56,263 bases of DNA from Bacteriovoracaceae bacterium UBA6144. Lineage in GTDB: Bacteria > Bdellovibrionota > Bacteriovoracia > Bacteriovoracales > Bacteriovoracaceae. A program made the position numbers and the translations under genes. Shown here one piece after another: positions 41,765 through 51,106 of the stretch; position 1 is the stretch's first letter, and every line of letters begins with the position of its first letter. The stretch is from contig DIVA01000127.1 of assembly GCA_002435705.1 (NCBI GenBank), forward strand, positions 6,800-63,062, written 5' to 3'. Below the pieces are notes generated by a model. That model did no database searches. It was not told the DNA's origin and was given only the letters and a program-made list of their open reading frames with translations.

Positions 41765-43927
41765 CTAGAGCATGTCAGAGATCAGATTCAGTGACTCCTC
41801 AACGACAGGATCTAGACGTAAGCCTTTTGAGAACTCATCAAACTTCTCTTGGGCCACGGCTTCTTTAATAGAATCCAAAGACTTCACAGCAAAAGCCTTG
41901 GACTCTTCTTCTTTCTCCATTGCATCAGAGCGCTCTTTGAGTTCTTTACGCTCTTTCATAAACGCATCCATAGAAAGATCTTTGATCGTAGATTTCTTAC
42001 GCTGTTGATACCAAGCAAGAGTTTCGTTCATGCGCTTGAAGCGAGGATTTGAATCGACTCTCTTTTTAGAGTTATTACTTAGTTTCTTTATTTCTATTTT
42101 TTTAGGCCATGCCTTAAAGGCAACTGGCTTTACTTTTGACCATGGGATTGAGTGCTTCAAGAACTGCTCACCACTTTCAAGGTGGGCATACGGGTCAGGA
42201 AGAACAATATCAGGAGTCACACCCTTGTATTGCGTAGATGAACCGTTCACTCTGTAGAATTTCTGGATAGTAATTTTTAGAGCACCTAAGGGTGAGTAAG
42301 ATTTTGCGATGGGTGAAACATAATTATCCAGATCAACCACTAGCTGAACCGTTCCTTTGCCGTGTGAGAACTCGCCTCCCACGACTAAAGCGCGTCCGTA
42401 ATCTTGTAGAGCTGCGGCCACAATTTCTGAGGCAGAGGCAGAGAAGCGATTGATGAGAACGATCATCGGCTTATCAAATTCAATTCCCGCATCGTTGTCA
42501 GCTAGAACTTCTACTGAGCCCGAGGCCTTAACTTGCACAATCGGACCCTTATCGATGAATAGACCAGAGATCATGCGTGCATCTTCAAGAGCACCTCCAC
42601 CATTATTACGAAGATCAAAGATAAGCCCTTGGACATTTTCTTTTTTCATGCGCACAAGTTCTTTGCGGATATCGTCAGTGCAATTGCGGCCGTTACGATC
42701 ATTAAAATCACGATAGAACTTTGGAAGGGTGATGTATCCAATCTTATTTTTCCCACCATTTGATTCTAGGATTGATCCTTTCACGTAAGACTCTTCGATC
42801 TCAACCACATCACGTATGATAGGCACTGTCTTAATCAAGCCATTGGGTTTTTTAATAGTAAGCCTAACTTCACTATCTTTTTTACCGCGGATAAGTTTAA
42901 CGGCATCACGCAGAGGCATGTCTACAACATCGACCGGCTCTTCTTTTCCTTGCCCTACTTTTAAGATCGTATCTTCTGCATCCAGCTCTTTGGTTTTCCA
43001 AGAAGCCGAACCAGGGACAACTCTCTCGACTTTAATATACGAGCCATCCTCTCTGAGAATAGCTCCAATCCCTTCAAGCTTGCCGGTCATGTCGATGTCA
43101 AAATCTTCCTTCTCATCAGGGATGAGATAGTTGGTGTGAGGATCGTAAACGCGAGCGATTGAATTATAAAACTTTTCTAGTTTATCCCCCGGTCTTTCAT
43201 CCTTGAGACGCTGAAGAATTTTCTTGTAACTCTCAGCTGTCTTCTTGCGGGCTTTTTCTTCTAGCTGTTTTTCAGAAAGTTTTTTGAGGTCCTCTCCATC
43301 AGCTGAACTTTTTTTCTTATTTTTCTTATTTTTCTTTTTTTCTTCCTGAGCTTTTGCTGGGTCCTGATCGCGCTCTTCTTTAAGATCCGCCAGACGCCCC
43401 ATCACATCATACTTTAGAATCTTTGCCCAATGGGCTTTGAGTTCCGTTTCATTCTTTGAAAAGACTCTTTTTTCTGGGTCTGACTCGATGGTTTCTTTTT
43501 TATTGTAATCCAAGGGCTTTGAGAGCAATTCGTCGATCCACTTCTCCACCTGAGGGATGCGCTTGTTCATGAGCGTAGCCGTTGACTCCAGAATCGTCAG
43601 ACGTCCACTGGTGAGCTCATCATCCATGCGCGTTTCATAGCTCTTAAGTGCGCTCACATCATCTTGAGTAAGAAATTGCTTACCGAAATCGATTCGTTCG
43701 AGATAGAGCTTAAAAGCAGCCTTTGAGAGTTCGTCATTGATTGTTTTATTCGCAAGATGCATGTTCTCGAGTGCACCCTTTAAAATATTCCCAAGCACCA
43801 TTTCACGGGTGTAGCTTGGCTCTTTTTTCAAAGCACCCATGACTGGTTTTGATTCTTTTTCTGAAAGAGAGAGGCCTTGAGCAAAAACTGGAAGAGCAAC
43901 GAACAAAAGGGGAGCAAAAAATTTCAT
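41765..43927 (-). CDS. C-terminal processing protease, S41 family (Tsp/Prc-like)
   Basis: A 720-residue periplasmic protease that cleaves proteins near their C-terminus. Signal peptide MKFFAPLLFVALPVFAQ. The N-terminal Tsp-type helical region has IDFGKQFLTQDDVSAL. The PDZ domain follows (GIGAILREDGSYIKVERVVP), then the S41 core with the Ser in RFSASASEIVAAAL (about 490-500) and the Lys in GEFSHGKGTVQ (about 519), the catalytic dyad. An unusual Lys-rich insert (about 200-240, KKKNKKNKKKSSADGED) interrupts the N-terminal region. The C-terminal tail is helical. It heads a three-gene unit (protease, membrane protein, methyltransferase). Confidence 0.9.
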   Translation of the reverse strand: MKFFAPLLFVALPVFAQGLSLSEKESKPVMGALKKEPSYTREMVLGNILKGALENMHLANKTINDELSKAAFKLYLERIDFGKQFLTQDDVSALKSYETRMDDELTSGRLTILESTATLMNKRIPQVEKWIDELLSKPLDYNKKETIESDPEKRVFSKNETELKAHWAKILKYDVMGRLADLKEERDQDPAKAQEEKKKNKKNKKKSSADGEDLKKLSEKQLEEKARKKTAESYKKILQRLKDERPGDKLEKFYNSIARVYDPHTNYLIPDEKEDFDIDMTGKLEGIGAILREDGSYIKVERVVPGSASWKTKELDAEDTILKVGQGKEEPVDVVDMPLRDAVKLIRGKKDSEVRLTIKKPNGLIKTVPIIRDVVEIEESYVKGSILESNGGKNKIGYITLPKFYRDFNDRNGRNCTDDIRKELVRMKKENVQGLIFDLRNNGGGALEDARMISGLFIDKGPIVQVKASGSVEVLADNDAGIEFDKPMIVLINRFSASASEIVAAALQDYGRALVVGGEFSHGKGTVQLVVDLDNYVSPIAKSYSPLGALKITIQKFYRVNGSSTQYKGVTPDIVLPDPYAHLESGEQFLKHSIPWSKVKPVAFKAWPKKIEIKKLSNNSKKRVDSNPRFKRMNETLAWYQQRKKSTIKDLSMDAFMKERKELKERSDAMEKEEESKAFAVKSLDSIKEAVAQEKFDEFSKGLRLDPVVEESLNLISDML

Positions 43928-43984
43928 GATATCCTCATTCGTAAATGGCTAAAACCATTTAAAAAAACGTTCATCCTATTTTGA

Positions 43985-44003
43985 CTCCCACAGAGGTTGG
44001 GAG
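43985..44003 (-). terminator. Hairpin below the 137-residue protein gene, weak terminator
   Basis: CTCCCA and TGGGAG (arms 43985-43990 and 43998-44003) pair around a 7-base loop in the 107-base gap between the 137-residue protein gene and the protease start. There is no T-run after it on the minus strand, so it is only a weak terminator candidate. Confidence 0.3.
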
Positions 44004-44034
44004 CAAGGACAAAACACGCAAACGAGTGATTTAA

Positions 44035-44448
44035 TTATTTGAAACTTTTGAGACTTGCAAAGAACTGATCTATTTCCTGATTTTTTTGGTCGCTTTTTTC
44101 GCATACGTCCAATTTCTCTCCATGCATCACCAGAATCCAACTTGGCTTGCAGTTCTCTGGATCCTGCGGGAGCTCGTACTGGACTTTAAACATCATAGAG
44201 GCAAATTTCTGCTCAAGACTCTCTGCCTCGGGCCTTGAAATCTTTTTCATCTCCTCACTATTGGGCACACCCAGAGAGATATAGAAATCCCCGGAGTTCA
44301 TTCCCTCAAGTCGCATAAGTTCTTTATCTTTTAATCTCTGCAGAGAGACAATCGTTTTGCCACGGCGTAAATCGTTATTGCTTTCTGGAGCTTCGGTGAG
44401 TTGTGCTTGCGCACTAAGACTAAAAAACAAGAATACTGACAGGAGCAT
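44035..44448 (-). CDS. Small secreted protein of unknown function
   Basis: 137 residues with a signal peptide MLLSVFLFFSLSAQAQ. The mature part has two cysteines (NCKPSW, LDVCEK) about 18 apart that could form a disulfide, and a middle stretch YISLGVPNSEEMKK. Family not recognised. AAAGGGA precedes ATG 44448. It is divergent from pyrD and precedes the protease gene in the same direction, with a hairpin between. Confidence 0.65.
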   Translation of the reverse strand: MLLSVFLFFSLSAQAQLTEAPESNNDLRRGKTIVSLQRLKDKELMRLEGMNSGDFYISLGVPNSEEMKKISRPEAESLEQKFASMMFKVQYELPQDPENCKPSWILVMHGEKLDVCEKSDQKNQEIDQFFASLKSFK

Positions 44449-44521
44449 ATTATCCCTTTGATCAGACTATTCTAACGGATTTTCTTTGCAAATCCAATCA
44501 CACCTCATGCACCCTTTTCTA

Positions 44522-45589
44522 ATGAATCTTTACCAACTCGCCAAACCTCTTCTTTTTTCCTTGGACCCTGAAAAGGCGCACCACCTCACCCTTCAGCTCA
44601 CCTCACTCATGCCGCAACTCGCAGACCTGTGGAGCTCTCCTCCACCGGCAAGCTTAAGCTCTACCCACTGGGGCACACACTTTGCCTCACCTTTAGGACT
44701 AGCGGCGGGTCTAGACAAGAATGCTCAGTCATTAGATTTTTTTGCACGACTTGGATTTGGGGCGCTTGAGTGTGGAACCGTGACACTAAAGCCTCAGATA
44801 GGTAATCCACTGCCACGCATGTTTCGTTACCCGGAGGAGTCCTCACTGAGAAATTCGATGGGTTTTCCCAATGAGGGGGCAGATCATCTTACTCGTCGCC
44901 TTCTTAGCAAACCACAGCACACGCGTCTTGGTGTTAACATCGGTAAATCCAAGGATGCGACAGCAACGGAAGCCATCGACGAATACCTTAATCTTTATGA
45001 AATCTTTGCGGCGCAATCCGATTGGATTACAGTCAATATTTCATCACCTAACACGCAAGGCTTAAGAGATTTGCAAAATCAAAAATGGCTCGAATCTCTT
45101 TTGGGAGAACTCTCCTCTTTACGCCAACGCTACCACACTCCCCTGCTCGTGAAGCTCTCCCCCGATATGAGTGATGAAGAGCTTAAATTGGTGACTCTCA
45201 CACTGATCAAGCAGAAGGTAGATGGCATCATCGCCACGAATACCACTCATATGCCCGACAGAGGCGCGGGAGGCGTGTCAGGAAAACTCCTCAGAGTAAA
45301 AGCTCATCAAAAAAGAAAATTCATTCTAGATCTATGCCTTGAAAGCCAAACACCAGTGATTGGCGTTGGAGGCATCGAGAGCTTTGAAGACATTCTTGGC
45401 TTTTGGGCCGCAGGTGGAAAACTTTTTCAAATTTATACGGCTTTTGTCTTCCACGGTCCCGCTCTTGTGGGGCAACTCCATCGGGCGATTGAGCAATTCA
45501 TTAAAAGATCAGGACTTAAAAACCTTGATGCCTTCTTTGCACTCACAATCCCTGAGCGACAAAAAGTCATAGGTCTCTATGGGCACTGA
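44522..45589 (+). CDS. pyrD: Dihydroorotate dehydrogenase, class 2 (membrane-linked, quinone-using)
   Basis: Oxidises dihydroorotate to orotate in pyrimidine synthesis, passing electrons to quinone at the inner face of the membrane. 355 residues. The N-terminal membrane-binding helices are followed by GLAAGLDKNAQSLDFF (FMN contact), SLRNSMGFPNEG and TVNISSPNT with the class-2 serine base, then VKLSPD, IATNTT and VIGVGGIESFED with FMN phosphate binding. ATG 44522 aligns with the E. coli start; a TTG at 44486 and ATG 44507 are alternatives and none has a ribosome binding site. The downstream small membrane protein gene overlaps its end. Confidence 0.92.
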   Translation: MNLYQLAKPLLFSLDPEKAHHLTLQLTSLMPQLADLWSSPPPASLSSTHWGTHFASPLGLAAGLDKNAQSLDFFARLGFGALECGTVTLKPQIGNPLPRMFRYPEESSLRNSMGFPNEGADHLTRRLLSKPQHTRLGVNIGKSKDATATEAIDEYLNLYEIFAAQSDWITVNISSPNTQGLRDLQNQKWLESLLGELSSLRQRYHTPLLVKLSPDMSDEELKLVTLTLIKQKVDGIIATNTTHMPDRGAGGVSGKLLRVKAHQKRKFILDLCLESQTPVIGVGGIESFEDILGFWAAGGKLFQIYTAFVFHGPALVGQLHRAIEQFIKRSGLKNLDAFFALTIPERQKVIGLYGH

Positions 45590-46043
45590 CCATTTTTTTC
45601 TGCGGGCCTCAAGAGTCTTTTTCATTGTATTTGTGAGCCTCAGTATGGTTCTCACTTTTGTCTTCTATTTTATTTTTCAACGAGATCTACTTGCGGCACT
45701 TAAAATCGCAGGTATCTTCTCAAGTCTAGTCGCATTTTTCATGTCTATGCATCTGGCCCGAGAACTAAAAGAAGAGCTCTTGGAAATTACTTCAGGGACG
45801 AAAGATAAAATGAAATCCATGAAGTGGTATGAGGATGAGATACTCCACCAACTGCGCGCCCAAAGATACAGAGAAATGCCACCCCAGCAAGAGTGGCGCG
45901 TCTTTGAGCCGCGACTACTTTCACAGACGATGGGCGGCAAGGTCTATCTTAAAACATCAAGTTTTGAGATCACCCTCAGGGGACCCCGAGGGTTTGTGCG
46001 AATCATGGGATCGCTGCTCGATCTGAAGAAAATTTTTTTCTAG
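45579..46043 (+). CDS. Small membrane protein with C-terminal soluble domain
   Basis: 154 residues with two adjacent transmembrane helices (VFFIVFVSLSMVLTFVFYFI and AGIFSSLVAFFMSMHLA) and a soluble C-terminal domain of about 95 residues with short strands. No family recognised. The start overlaps pyrD's stop codon by 11 bases, so it is co-translated. Its 3' end overlaps the convergent HMA gene by 4 bases. Confidence 0.65.
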   Translation: MGTDHFFLRASRVFFIVFVSLSMVLTFVFYFIFQRDLLAALKIAGIFSSLVAFFMSMHLARELKEELLEITSGTKDKMKSMKWYEDEILHQLRAQRYREMPPQQEWRVFEPRLLSQTMGGKVYLKTSSFEITLRGPRGFVRIMGSLLDLKKIFF

Positions 46044-46312
46044 TTTCTCGTGATCTCAGTGACCTTATAGCCCGCATCACTCACAGCTTTTTTGATTTCT
46101 GTGTCTGTGAACTCGGCAGAAGACTCAAAGGTCGCTTTCTTGTCTTTGGCACTCACAGAAATATTGGAGCATTTACCAGTTTTCTTAAGGTTCTCGGTAA
46201 TCTTGCCTTCACACATCCCACAGCTCATTCCTTCAATTTTAAGGCTGACTTGAGCGGCCAAAGCCGAAAATGAAATGAGGGTGGCAGCGATGGTAGCTAG
46301 TATAATTTTCAT
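46040..46312 (-). CDS. Periplasmic heavy-metal-associated (HMA) domain protein
   Basis: 90 residues. Signal peptide MKIILATIAATLISFSALA is followed by an HMA fold (VSLKIEGMSCGMCEGKI) with the metal-binding GMSCGMC (M-x-C-x-x-C). Small secreted CopZ/MerP-like domains carry Cu, Hg or Zn. The frame opens to 46354, but ATG 46312 has GGAGATAAC and matches the signal peptide. It is divergent from the MerC-like gene, 86 bases apart. Confidence 0.85.
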   Translation of the reverse strand: MKIILATIAATLISFSALAAQVSLKIEGMSCGMCEGKITENLKKTGKCSNISVSAKDKKATFESSAEFTDTEIKKAVSDAGYKVTEITRN

Positions 46313-46398
46313 GTTATCTCCATAAAAAATGTTTAAGATGCATATTTTTCTCATTTAGCTGGACGATCACCGGTATCATCTCATAAATACTCTTCATA

Positions 46399-46797
46399 AT
46401 GTACATGATGCCATCTTTCAAAATGAAAAAAATCTGGGACAAGTTAGGAATTATTGTCTCTGCTACCTGTGCGGTGCACTGCTTATTGGTGGGACTACTC
46501 CCCTTTGCACTGCCACTAATGGATACGTTTTTTCATTCCCCATGGTTTCATATTCTTTTTGTCGTCATGGTCGTGATCATTACCCCCATGGCTTTTGGCC
46601 TCCATTTTCAGCGCCATGGTTTTAGTTTTGTCATTAAGCTGGCAGTCCTTGGAGTGGCCCTTATTATTTCTGGCTCTCTGCTTGAATCCTATTCAAGTGA
46701 ACTAATAAGTCATGGCCTAAGTATGTTTGGGTCGTTTTCACTCGTATCCGCGCATGTGCTTAATCTCAGGCACCATAGAAAACATAAACATTGCTAA
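46399..46797 (+). CDS. MerC-family membrane protein
   Basis: 132 residues with four helices. The MerC signature is GIIVSATCAVHCLLVG, with Cys-x3-His-Cys in the first helix, where mercury MerC proteins bind their ion. Later segments FHILFVVMVVIITPMAF and VLGVALIISGSLL are the other spans. A His/Cys-rich C-terminus (RHHRKHKHC) is a likely metal tail. Many MerC-domain proteins in non-mercury-resistant bacteria are thought to move zinc or similar; here the HMA protein next door suggests shared metal traffic. The start could be 46423. Confidence 0.78.
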   Translation: MYMMPSFKMKKIWDKLGIIVSATCAVHCLLVGLLPFALPLMDTFFHSPWFHILFVVMVVIITPMAFGLHFQRHGFSFVIKLAVLGVALIISGSLLESYSSELISHGLSMFGSFSLVSAHVLNLRHHRKHKHC

Positions 46798-46818
46798 TCT
46801 TTTCATGAGACCAAAACG

Positions 46819-46846
46819 AAAAAAGCCCACATTCGTGGGCTTTTTT
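46819..46846. terminator. Bidirectional Rho-independent terminator
   Basis: GCCCAC (46825-46830) and GTGGGC (46835-46840) pair around ATTC. The stem is flanked by six A upstream and six T downstream, so it ends both the MerC-like transcript and the convergent bL31 transcript. Confidence 0.9.
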
Positions 46847-46873
46847 GTATTTAAAAATGAACGCGCAAGTTTA

Positions 46874-47116
46874 TTACTTCTTGGCGTATTTCTTCTTAAA
46901 GCGATCTACGCGGCCTTCAGTATCCATGATTTTCTGAGTGCCAGTATAGAATGGGTGTGATGCAGAAGAGATATCAACTTTGAAAAGTGGATACTCTTTA
47001 CCTTCAAACATAGTCTTGTCTGTAGTTTTAACTGTTGATTTTGTGAGCACTTCAAAGTCACTTGAAACGTCTTTGAATACTACTTCACGGTAATTAGGGT
47101 GAATGTCTTTTTTCAT
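46874..47116 (-). CDS. rpmE2: Ribosomal protein bL31 type B (zinc-free)
   Basis: 80 residues. MKKDIHPNYREVVFKD and the C-terminal HPFYTGTQKIMDTEGRV are the bL31 type B pattern, without the CxxC cysteines of the zinc-binding type A. In many bacteria the zinc-free form replaces the zinc-binding one under zinc shortage. I saw no clear Zur site upstream. AAAGGATC precedes ATG 47116. It lies next to the MerC-like gene; both may belong to metal homeostasis. Confidence 0.93.
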   Translation of the reverse strand: MKKDIHPNYREVVFKDVSSDFEVLTKSTVKTTDKTMFEGKEYPLFKVDISSASHPFYTGTQKIMDTEGRVDRFKKKYAKK

Positions 47117-47205
47117 AGTTCTGATCCTTTACAGAAATTTAGTATCAGGGAAGGTATGGCACGACAGAGAACTTGTCAATGAATCCCGGCTCTTTTGGCA
47201 ACGCG

Positions 47206-49761
47206 TTATTTCTTAGCAGATCCAAGGACGATGGAAGCCAGGTCGGCTTCAGACATGTCTTTAATCATCTTCAGGTCACGCTTGTCTTCTGGCAGGGTGA
47301 AATTCTTTGTTCCCACCTTTACATAGAGACCGTACTTTCCTTCATAGATGGCGGCTTTTTTCTTTAATTTCGCCACCAAACCAAAGTCACGGATAAGTTT
47401 TGAGCCGCGAGGAGCTTTCTTCTCTTCTGCGAGAATCTCGAGAGCACGCTTAAGATCCACCCCGTAGAGGTCATCGTCTTTTTTAAGTGAACGGAAATTC
47501 CCATCATGCATGACATAAGGCCCAAAGCGCCCGTTATTGGCAAGCACAGGCTTTTTTGTTTCTGGATGAATGCCAAGCTCACGAGGAAGCGAGAGCAGCT
47601 TCATCGCCTCTTCCATCGACATGGCTTTAGGGTCCACGTTCTTGGGTAAAGAGGCGCGGCGAGGAGTTGGGTTCTCGTCCGTCTTCTCTCCGAGTTGCAG
47701 ATAAGCACCATAGCGCCCGACCAGGCAGTAAACGTTTTGTTTTGATTTAGGGTCTTTGCCAATTGGAGTTGGTCCGTTCTTCGACTGCTCAAGCAGGTCC
47801 GTGATGTCCTGGGGTTTCAGATCCGCCGGAGCGATGTCTTCAGGGATGGAAGCATGAACCTCCTCCTTGCCCGTTTTTTGAATCACGTAAGGACCAAAGC
47901 GACCCACCTTGATGTCGATGATTTCACCGTCACGCTCAATATGGATAGTGCGCGACTCTTCGGGCTTAATTTTTTTATCCTGCTCTTCGACTTTCTTTAA
48001 CAGGCCTGCTTTGCCTTTATAGAATTTAGTGAGGTACTTAATCCAATCTTCTTGTCCGTAAGCAATCTTGTCCAGAGACTCTTCCATTTCACTGGTGAAG
48101 CTGTACTCCACGAGGTGAGAGAAATGGGTCTCTAGGAGTTGAATAACGGCCATTCCTGTGAATGAAGGAATAAGAGCATTTGCTTCTTTTCTCACGTAAC
48201 CACGATCTAGAATAGTTCCGATAATCGAGGCATATGTTGAAGGTCGTCCGACGCCTTCTTTTTCAAGATTTTGTACGAGAGACGCTTCCGTAAAACGCGC
48301 CGGTGGTTTAGTCTCATGACTTTCTGCACTCGTACTCACGGGCTTAATCATATCCCCTTTTTTCAAAGGAGGAAGAATGAGTTCTTTATCTTCAAGGGCC
48401 GCTTCCGGATCATCTGAACCTTCAACGTACACGCGCAAAAAACCGGGAAAAAGAATGCGTGTGCCAGAAGCTGAAAACTCAGCCTCACCCGCTTCAGCGC
48501 GAATCGTGACACTTGCCTTCTCGGCTTCTTTCATCTGAGTGGCCATGGTGCGCTTCCAGATCAGCTCATAGACAGCTTTCTCTTTACCAGTCAGTCCTGT
48601 TTTATCAGGATGCATAAACTCCTGACCCGCCGGGCGAATAGCTTCGTGGGCTTCTTGCGCCCCTTTATTTTTGGCGGAGTACTGACGCGGCGTTGGACTT
48701 AAGTACTCTTTGCCGTAGAGCTCCTCTACCATCGTGCGGGCAGCTTTGATCGCTTCCCCGGACAAATTCGGAGAATCAGTACGCATGTAGGTAATCAAAC
48801 CTTCTTCATACAAGCGCTGAGCAATTCTCATGGTGTCTTTAGAAGAGAGACCTAGCTTACGGTTACCTTCCATCTGCAGACTTGAGGTGATGAATGGAAT
48901 GGCCGGATTGGATGAGAATTTCTTTTCTTCAACGCTGGTCACAGTCCATTCAATTTTTGCGACTTTATCTGAAAGGGCTTTAGCTTCTTTTTCCCCAAGA
49001 AGAGCGACTTTTTTAGGATCGTGCAGTTTACCGGTAAGACCATCAAAGTCCTTGCCACCAGCAATCCGTAGCCCTTTGAGAGAGTGAAGTTTTAATTCAA
49101 ATGTATCTTTTTTCGATTTTACGGGATGGGCGGAAGCTTTGATATCCCAGTAACTAGCACGCTTAAATCGCATACGCTCACGTTCGCGCTCACAGATCAT
49201 CTTGAGACCCGTCGATTGAACGCGACCTGCAGAGAGACCGTAAGCAATCTTTTTCCATATTAATGGAGAAAGTGTGTAGCCATAAAGACGATCGAGAATT
49301 CGGCGTGCCTCTTGAGCCCGCACGAGGTTCTCATCCACGCTGCGCGTATCTTTGAGGGCTTTTTCGATCGCCGTTTTAGTAATCTCATGAAAAACCATTC
49401 GTTTCACAGGAACTTTTGGCTTTAAGAGTTCAAGCAGGTGCCACGAGATTGATTCTCCTTCGCGGTCTTCGTCGGTCGCGAGGTAGATGATCGAGACATC
49501 TTTCATTTTCGCTTTGAGTTCGCGAATGATTTTAGCTTTATCTTTAGGAACTATATATAAAGGAGCAAAGTCTTCTTCGGCATTGACGCCAAGCTTAGCC
49601 CACTCTTCTTTTTTTAACGCAGCTGGAATATCAGAAGCCGATTGCGGAAGATCGCGCACATGGCCCATACTGGCTTCAATAATATAGTTTTTCGGCAAAA
49701 ACTTACGAATTGTTTTAGCCTTAGTGGGCGACTCAACGATGACTAAATACTTCTTTTCCAT
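47206..49761 (-). CDS. topA: DNA topoisomerase I
   Basis: Type IA topoisomerase that relaxes negative supercoils by single-strand passage. 851 residues from ATG 49761 (MEKKYLVIVESPTKAKTI). The TOPRIM domain has VIVESPTKAK (Glu9) and LATDEDREGE (Asp-x-Asp-x-Glu). SAGRVQSTGLKMI is in the catalytic region, with active tyrosine in ITYMRTDSP. The C-terminal third holds several GRFGPYV/GRYGAYL-type repeats, which replace the zinc ribbons of E. coli TopA, as in many non-enteric bacteria. The frame opens to 49848, but the longer N-terminus has no homology. Confidence 0.95.
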   Translation of the reverse strand: MEKKYLVIVESPTKAKTIRKFLPKNYIIEASMGHVRDLPQSASDIPAALKKEEWAKLGVNAEEDFAPLYIVPKDKAKIIRELKAKMKDVSIIYLATDEDREGESISWHLLELLKPKVPVKRMVFHEITKTAIEKALKDTRSVDENLVRAQEARRILDRLYGYTLSPLIWKKIAYGLSAGRVQSTGLKMICERERERMRFKRASYWDIKASAHPVKSKKDTFELKLHSLKGLRIAGGKDFDGLTGKLHDPKKVALLGEKEAKALSDKVAKIEWTVTSVEEKKFSSNPAIPFITSSLQMEGNRKLGLSSKDTMRIAQRLYEEGLITYMRTDSPNLSGEAIKAARTMVEELYGKEYLSPTPRQYSAKNKGAQEAHEAIRPAGQEFMHPDKTGLTGKEKAVYELIWKRTMATQMKEAEKASVTIRAEAGEAEFSASGTRILFPGFLRVYVEGSDDPEAALEDKELILPPLKKGDMIKPVSTSAESHETKPPARFTEASLVQNLEKEGVGRPSTYASIIGTILDRGYVRKEANALIPSFTGMAVIQLLETHFSHLVEYSFTSEMEESLDKIAYGQEDWIKYLTKFYKGKAGLLKKVEEQDKKIKPEESRTIHIERDGEIIDIKVGRFGPYVIQKTGKEEVHASIPEDIAPADLKPQDITDLLEQSKNGPTPIGKDPKSKQNVYCLVGRYGAYLQLGEKTDENPTPRRASLPKNVDPKAMSMEEAMKLLSLPRELGIHPETKKPVLANNGRFGPYVMHDGNFRSLKKDDDLYGVDLKRALEILAEEKKAPRGSKLIRDFGLVAKLKKKAAIYEGKYGLYVKVGTKNFTLPEDKRDLKMIKDMSEADLASIVLGSAKK

Positions 49762-49822
49762 TGATTTTTTACCTAGGGGTATTATCAATGAATAAGGGCG
49801 AAGCGTCTTGCGGTCAAGGAAA

Positions 49823-49850
49823 TAAAAAAAGTGCCCACATCGGGGCACTT
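49823..49850 (-). terminator. Rho-independent terminator of the 386-residue secreted protein gene
   Basis: On the minus strand AAGTGCCC pairs with GGGCACTT (8 bp, arms 49843-49850 and 49829-49836) around a 6-base loop, followed by a T-run of seven (49824-49830 complement). Confidence 0.85.
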
Positions 49851-49863
49851 GATCAAAAAGTTT

Positions 49864-51024
49864 TTAAGCTCGGTTTAATCGCGATGCTTCACGCGCTCTT
49901 TTCTTCTCTTCGCGCTTGAGTTTTCTCTTCTTGTTCCACTCTTGTAATTTCACTTTAAACTTCTTGCCTGACACGTAGCCCGAGGCTCTTGATTTCATGA
50001 TTTGATAACTCGACCAATTCGTGGCAGTTGAGCAGAACTGGCGGAGATCTTTGTCCGCTTCAAACTTTGCTTGAGTATTTTTGTTTAAACACACAGCTAT
50101 AGATATCCCAAGTCCTGCATCAGCCGCTAGAACTGGGACCGCATAAAGACCAGCTAGAGATCCAGAAATTTTTGAGAGAACAATTTGTGGCGCAATAATT
50201 TGGGCGACCACTCCTCCTGCCAACTCATGAATCTTTGGAAGAGCTTCTTTTGGATTGGCCAAGCTGATCTCAGGATCAAAACTTGCGTTCATGAAAATGT
50301 CTGAAATTTTCTCACTGGTGAATTCACCGATGATCGGTTTGAGATCTTGAAATTCAGGATGATTGTTGATTAACTTTGGATCAATCTTTGAAGGATCAAG
50401 TTTACTCATATCGACCAGAGACCAGTTCATCTCAGCGATGTCTTGAGGGATCTCAACCCCTAAATCAAGGGCCACGAGGGTGTCTCGAAGGATGATATTT
50501 GATTTCTTCTCCATTAATTGCTGAAAACTTAAAATCAAGAGCTCAACAAACTCCTCTGGAGTCCCAGCTTCTTTATAAAGCTCATCAAAATCCGCTGAGT
50601 TTTTAAGCAATAAATTATAAAGAGCCACGATGTCTTGATTCTTTTCTTGTTTCTCGAAAAGACCTGTGGTGAAACTGCCTGCTTTTACAAAAGGCTTAAG
50701 AGTTTGCACCGATAACCACACTGCACCTCGCCCAACACCACGACCGACTCGCGTCAGCAGCGAGCGTTTCTTTTGAGGGCAATCTGAGGGAGCTTCGTTA
50801 GCCTCCGAGACCTCTGCGCCATCAAGCGCCAGGGATTTAATTTCATCAGAAACTTTTCTCATCATCTCTTTTGTATTCTCATCATGACGAGCGGAGTTTT
50901 GCTCACGATCTAGGTCATCGGCCACACGCAGGAGGTCTTCACTTGAGGGAGCTGAGGTGTCTGCATAGAGTGATGAGGTCAAGAGTGAACCCATAAGAAG
51001 ACAGAGAAAAATATGCTTTTTCAT
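49864..51024 (-). CDS. Secreted protein of unknown function
   Basis: 386 residues. Signal peptide MKKHIFLCLLMGSLLTSSLYA, then a helical protein. In order are an acidic stretch (SEDLLRVADDLDREQNSARHDE), a basic section near RGVGRGAVWLSV, a long middle with DLGVEIPQDIAEMNW, a hydrophobic segment (about 270-305: VVAQIIAPQIVLSKISGSLAGLYAVP) and a very basic C-terminus (KKRKLKREEKKRARE). No family recognised. ATG 51024 has AAAGGATC in front. It is divergent from the second HD-GYP-like gene. A strong terminator follows. Confidence 0.7.
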   Translation of the reverse strand: MKKHIFLCLLMGSLLTSSLYADTSAPSSEDLLRVADDLDREQNSARHDENTKEMMRKVSDEIKSLALDGAEVSEANEAPSDCPQKKRSLLTRVGRGVGRGAVWLSVQTLKPFVKAGSFTTGLFEKQEKNQDIVALYNLLLKNSADFDELYKEAGTPEEFVELLILSFQQLMEKKSNIILRDTLVALDLGVEIPQDIAEMNWSLVDMSKLDPSKIDPKLINNHPEFQDLKPIIGEFTSEKISDIFMNASFDPEISLANPKEALPKIHELAGGVVAQIIAPQIVLSKISGSLAGLYAVPVLAADAGLGISIAVCLNKNTQAKFEADKDLRQFCSTATNWSSYQIMKSRASGYVSGKKFKVKLQEWNKKRKLKREEKKRAREASRLNRA

Positions 51025-51106
51025 AAGAGATCCTTTGTTTTTCAGATATTCTTGCAAGCTACAGGCCAGCGTATGCGTCGATTTTTTGATGAGTTGCCAA
51101 TGTTAA

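Noticed and set aside
44486..44521. TTG start for pyrD at 44486
   Set aside because: ATG 44522 aligns with known class-2 enzymes; the extra residues have no counterpart.
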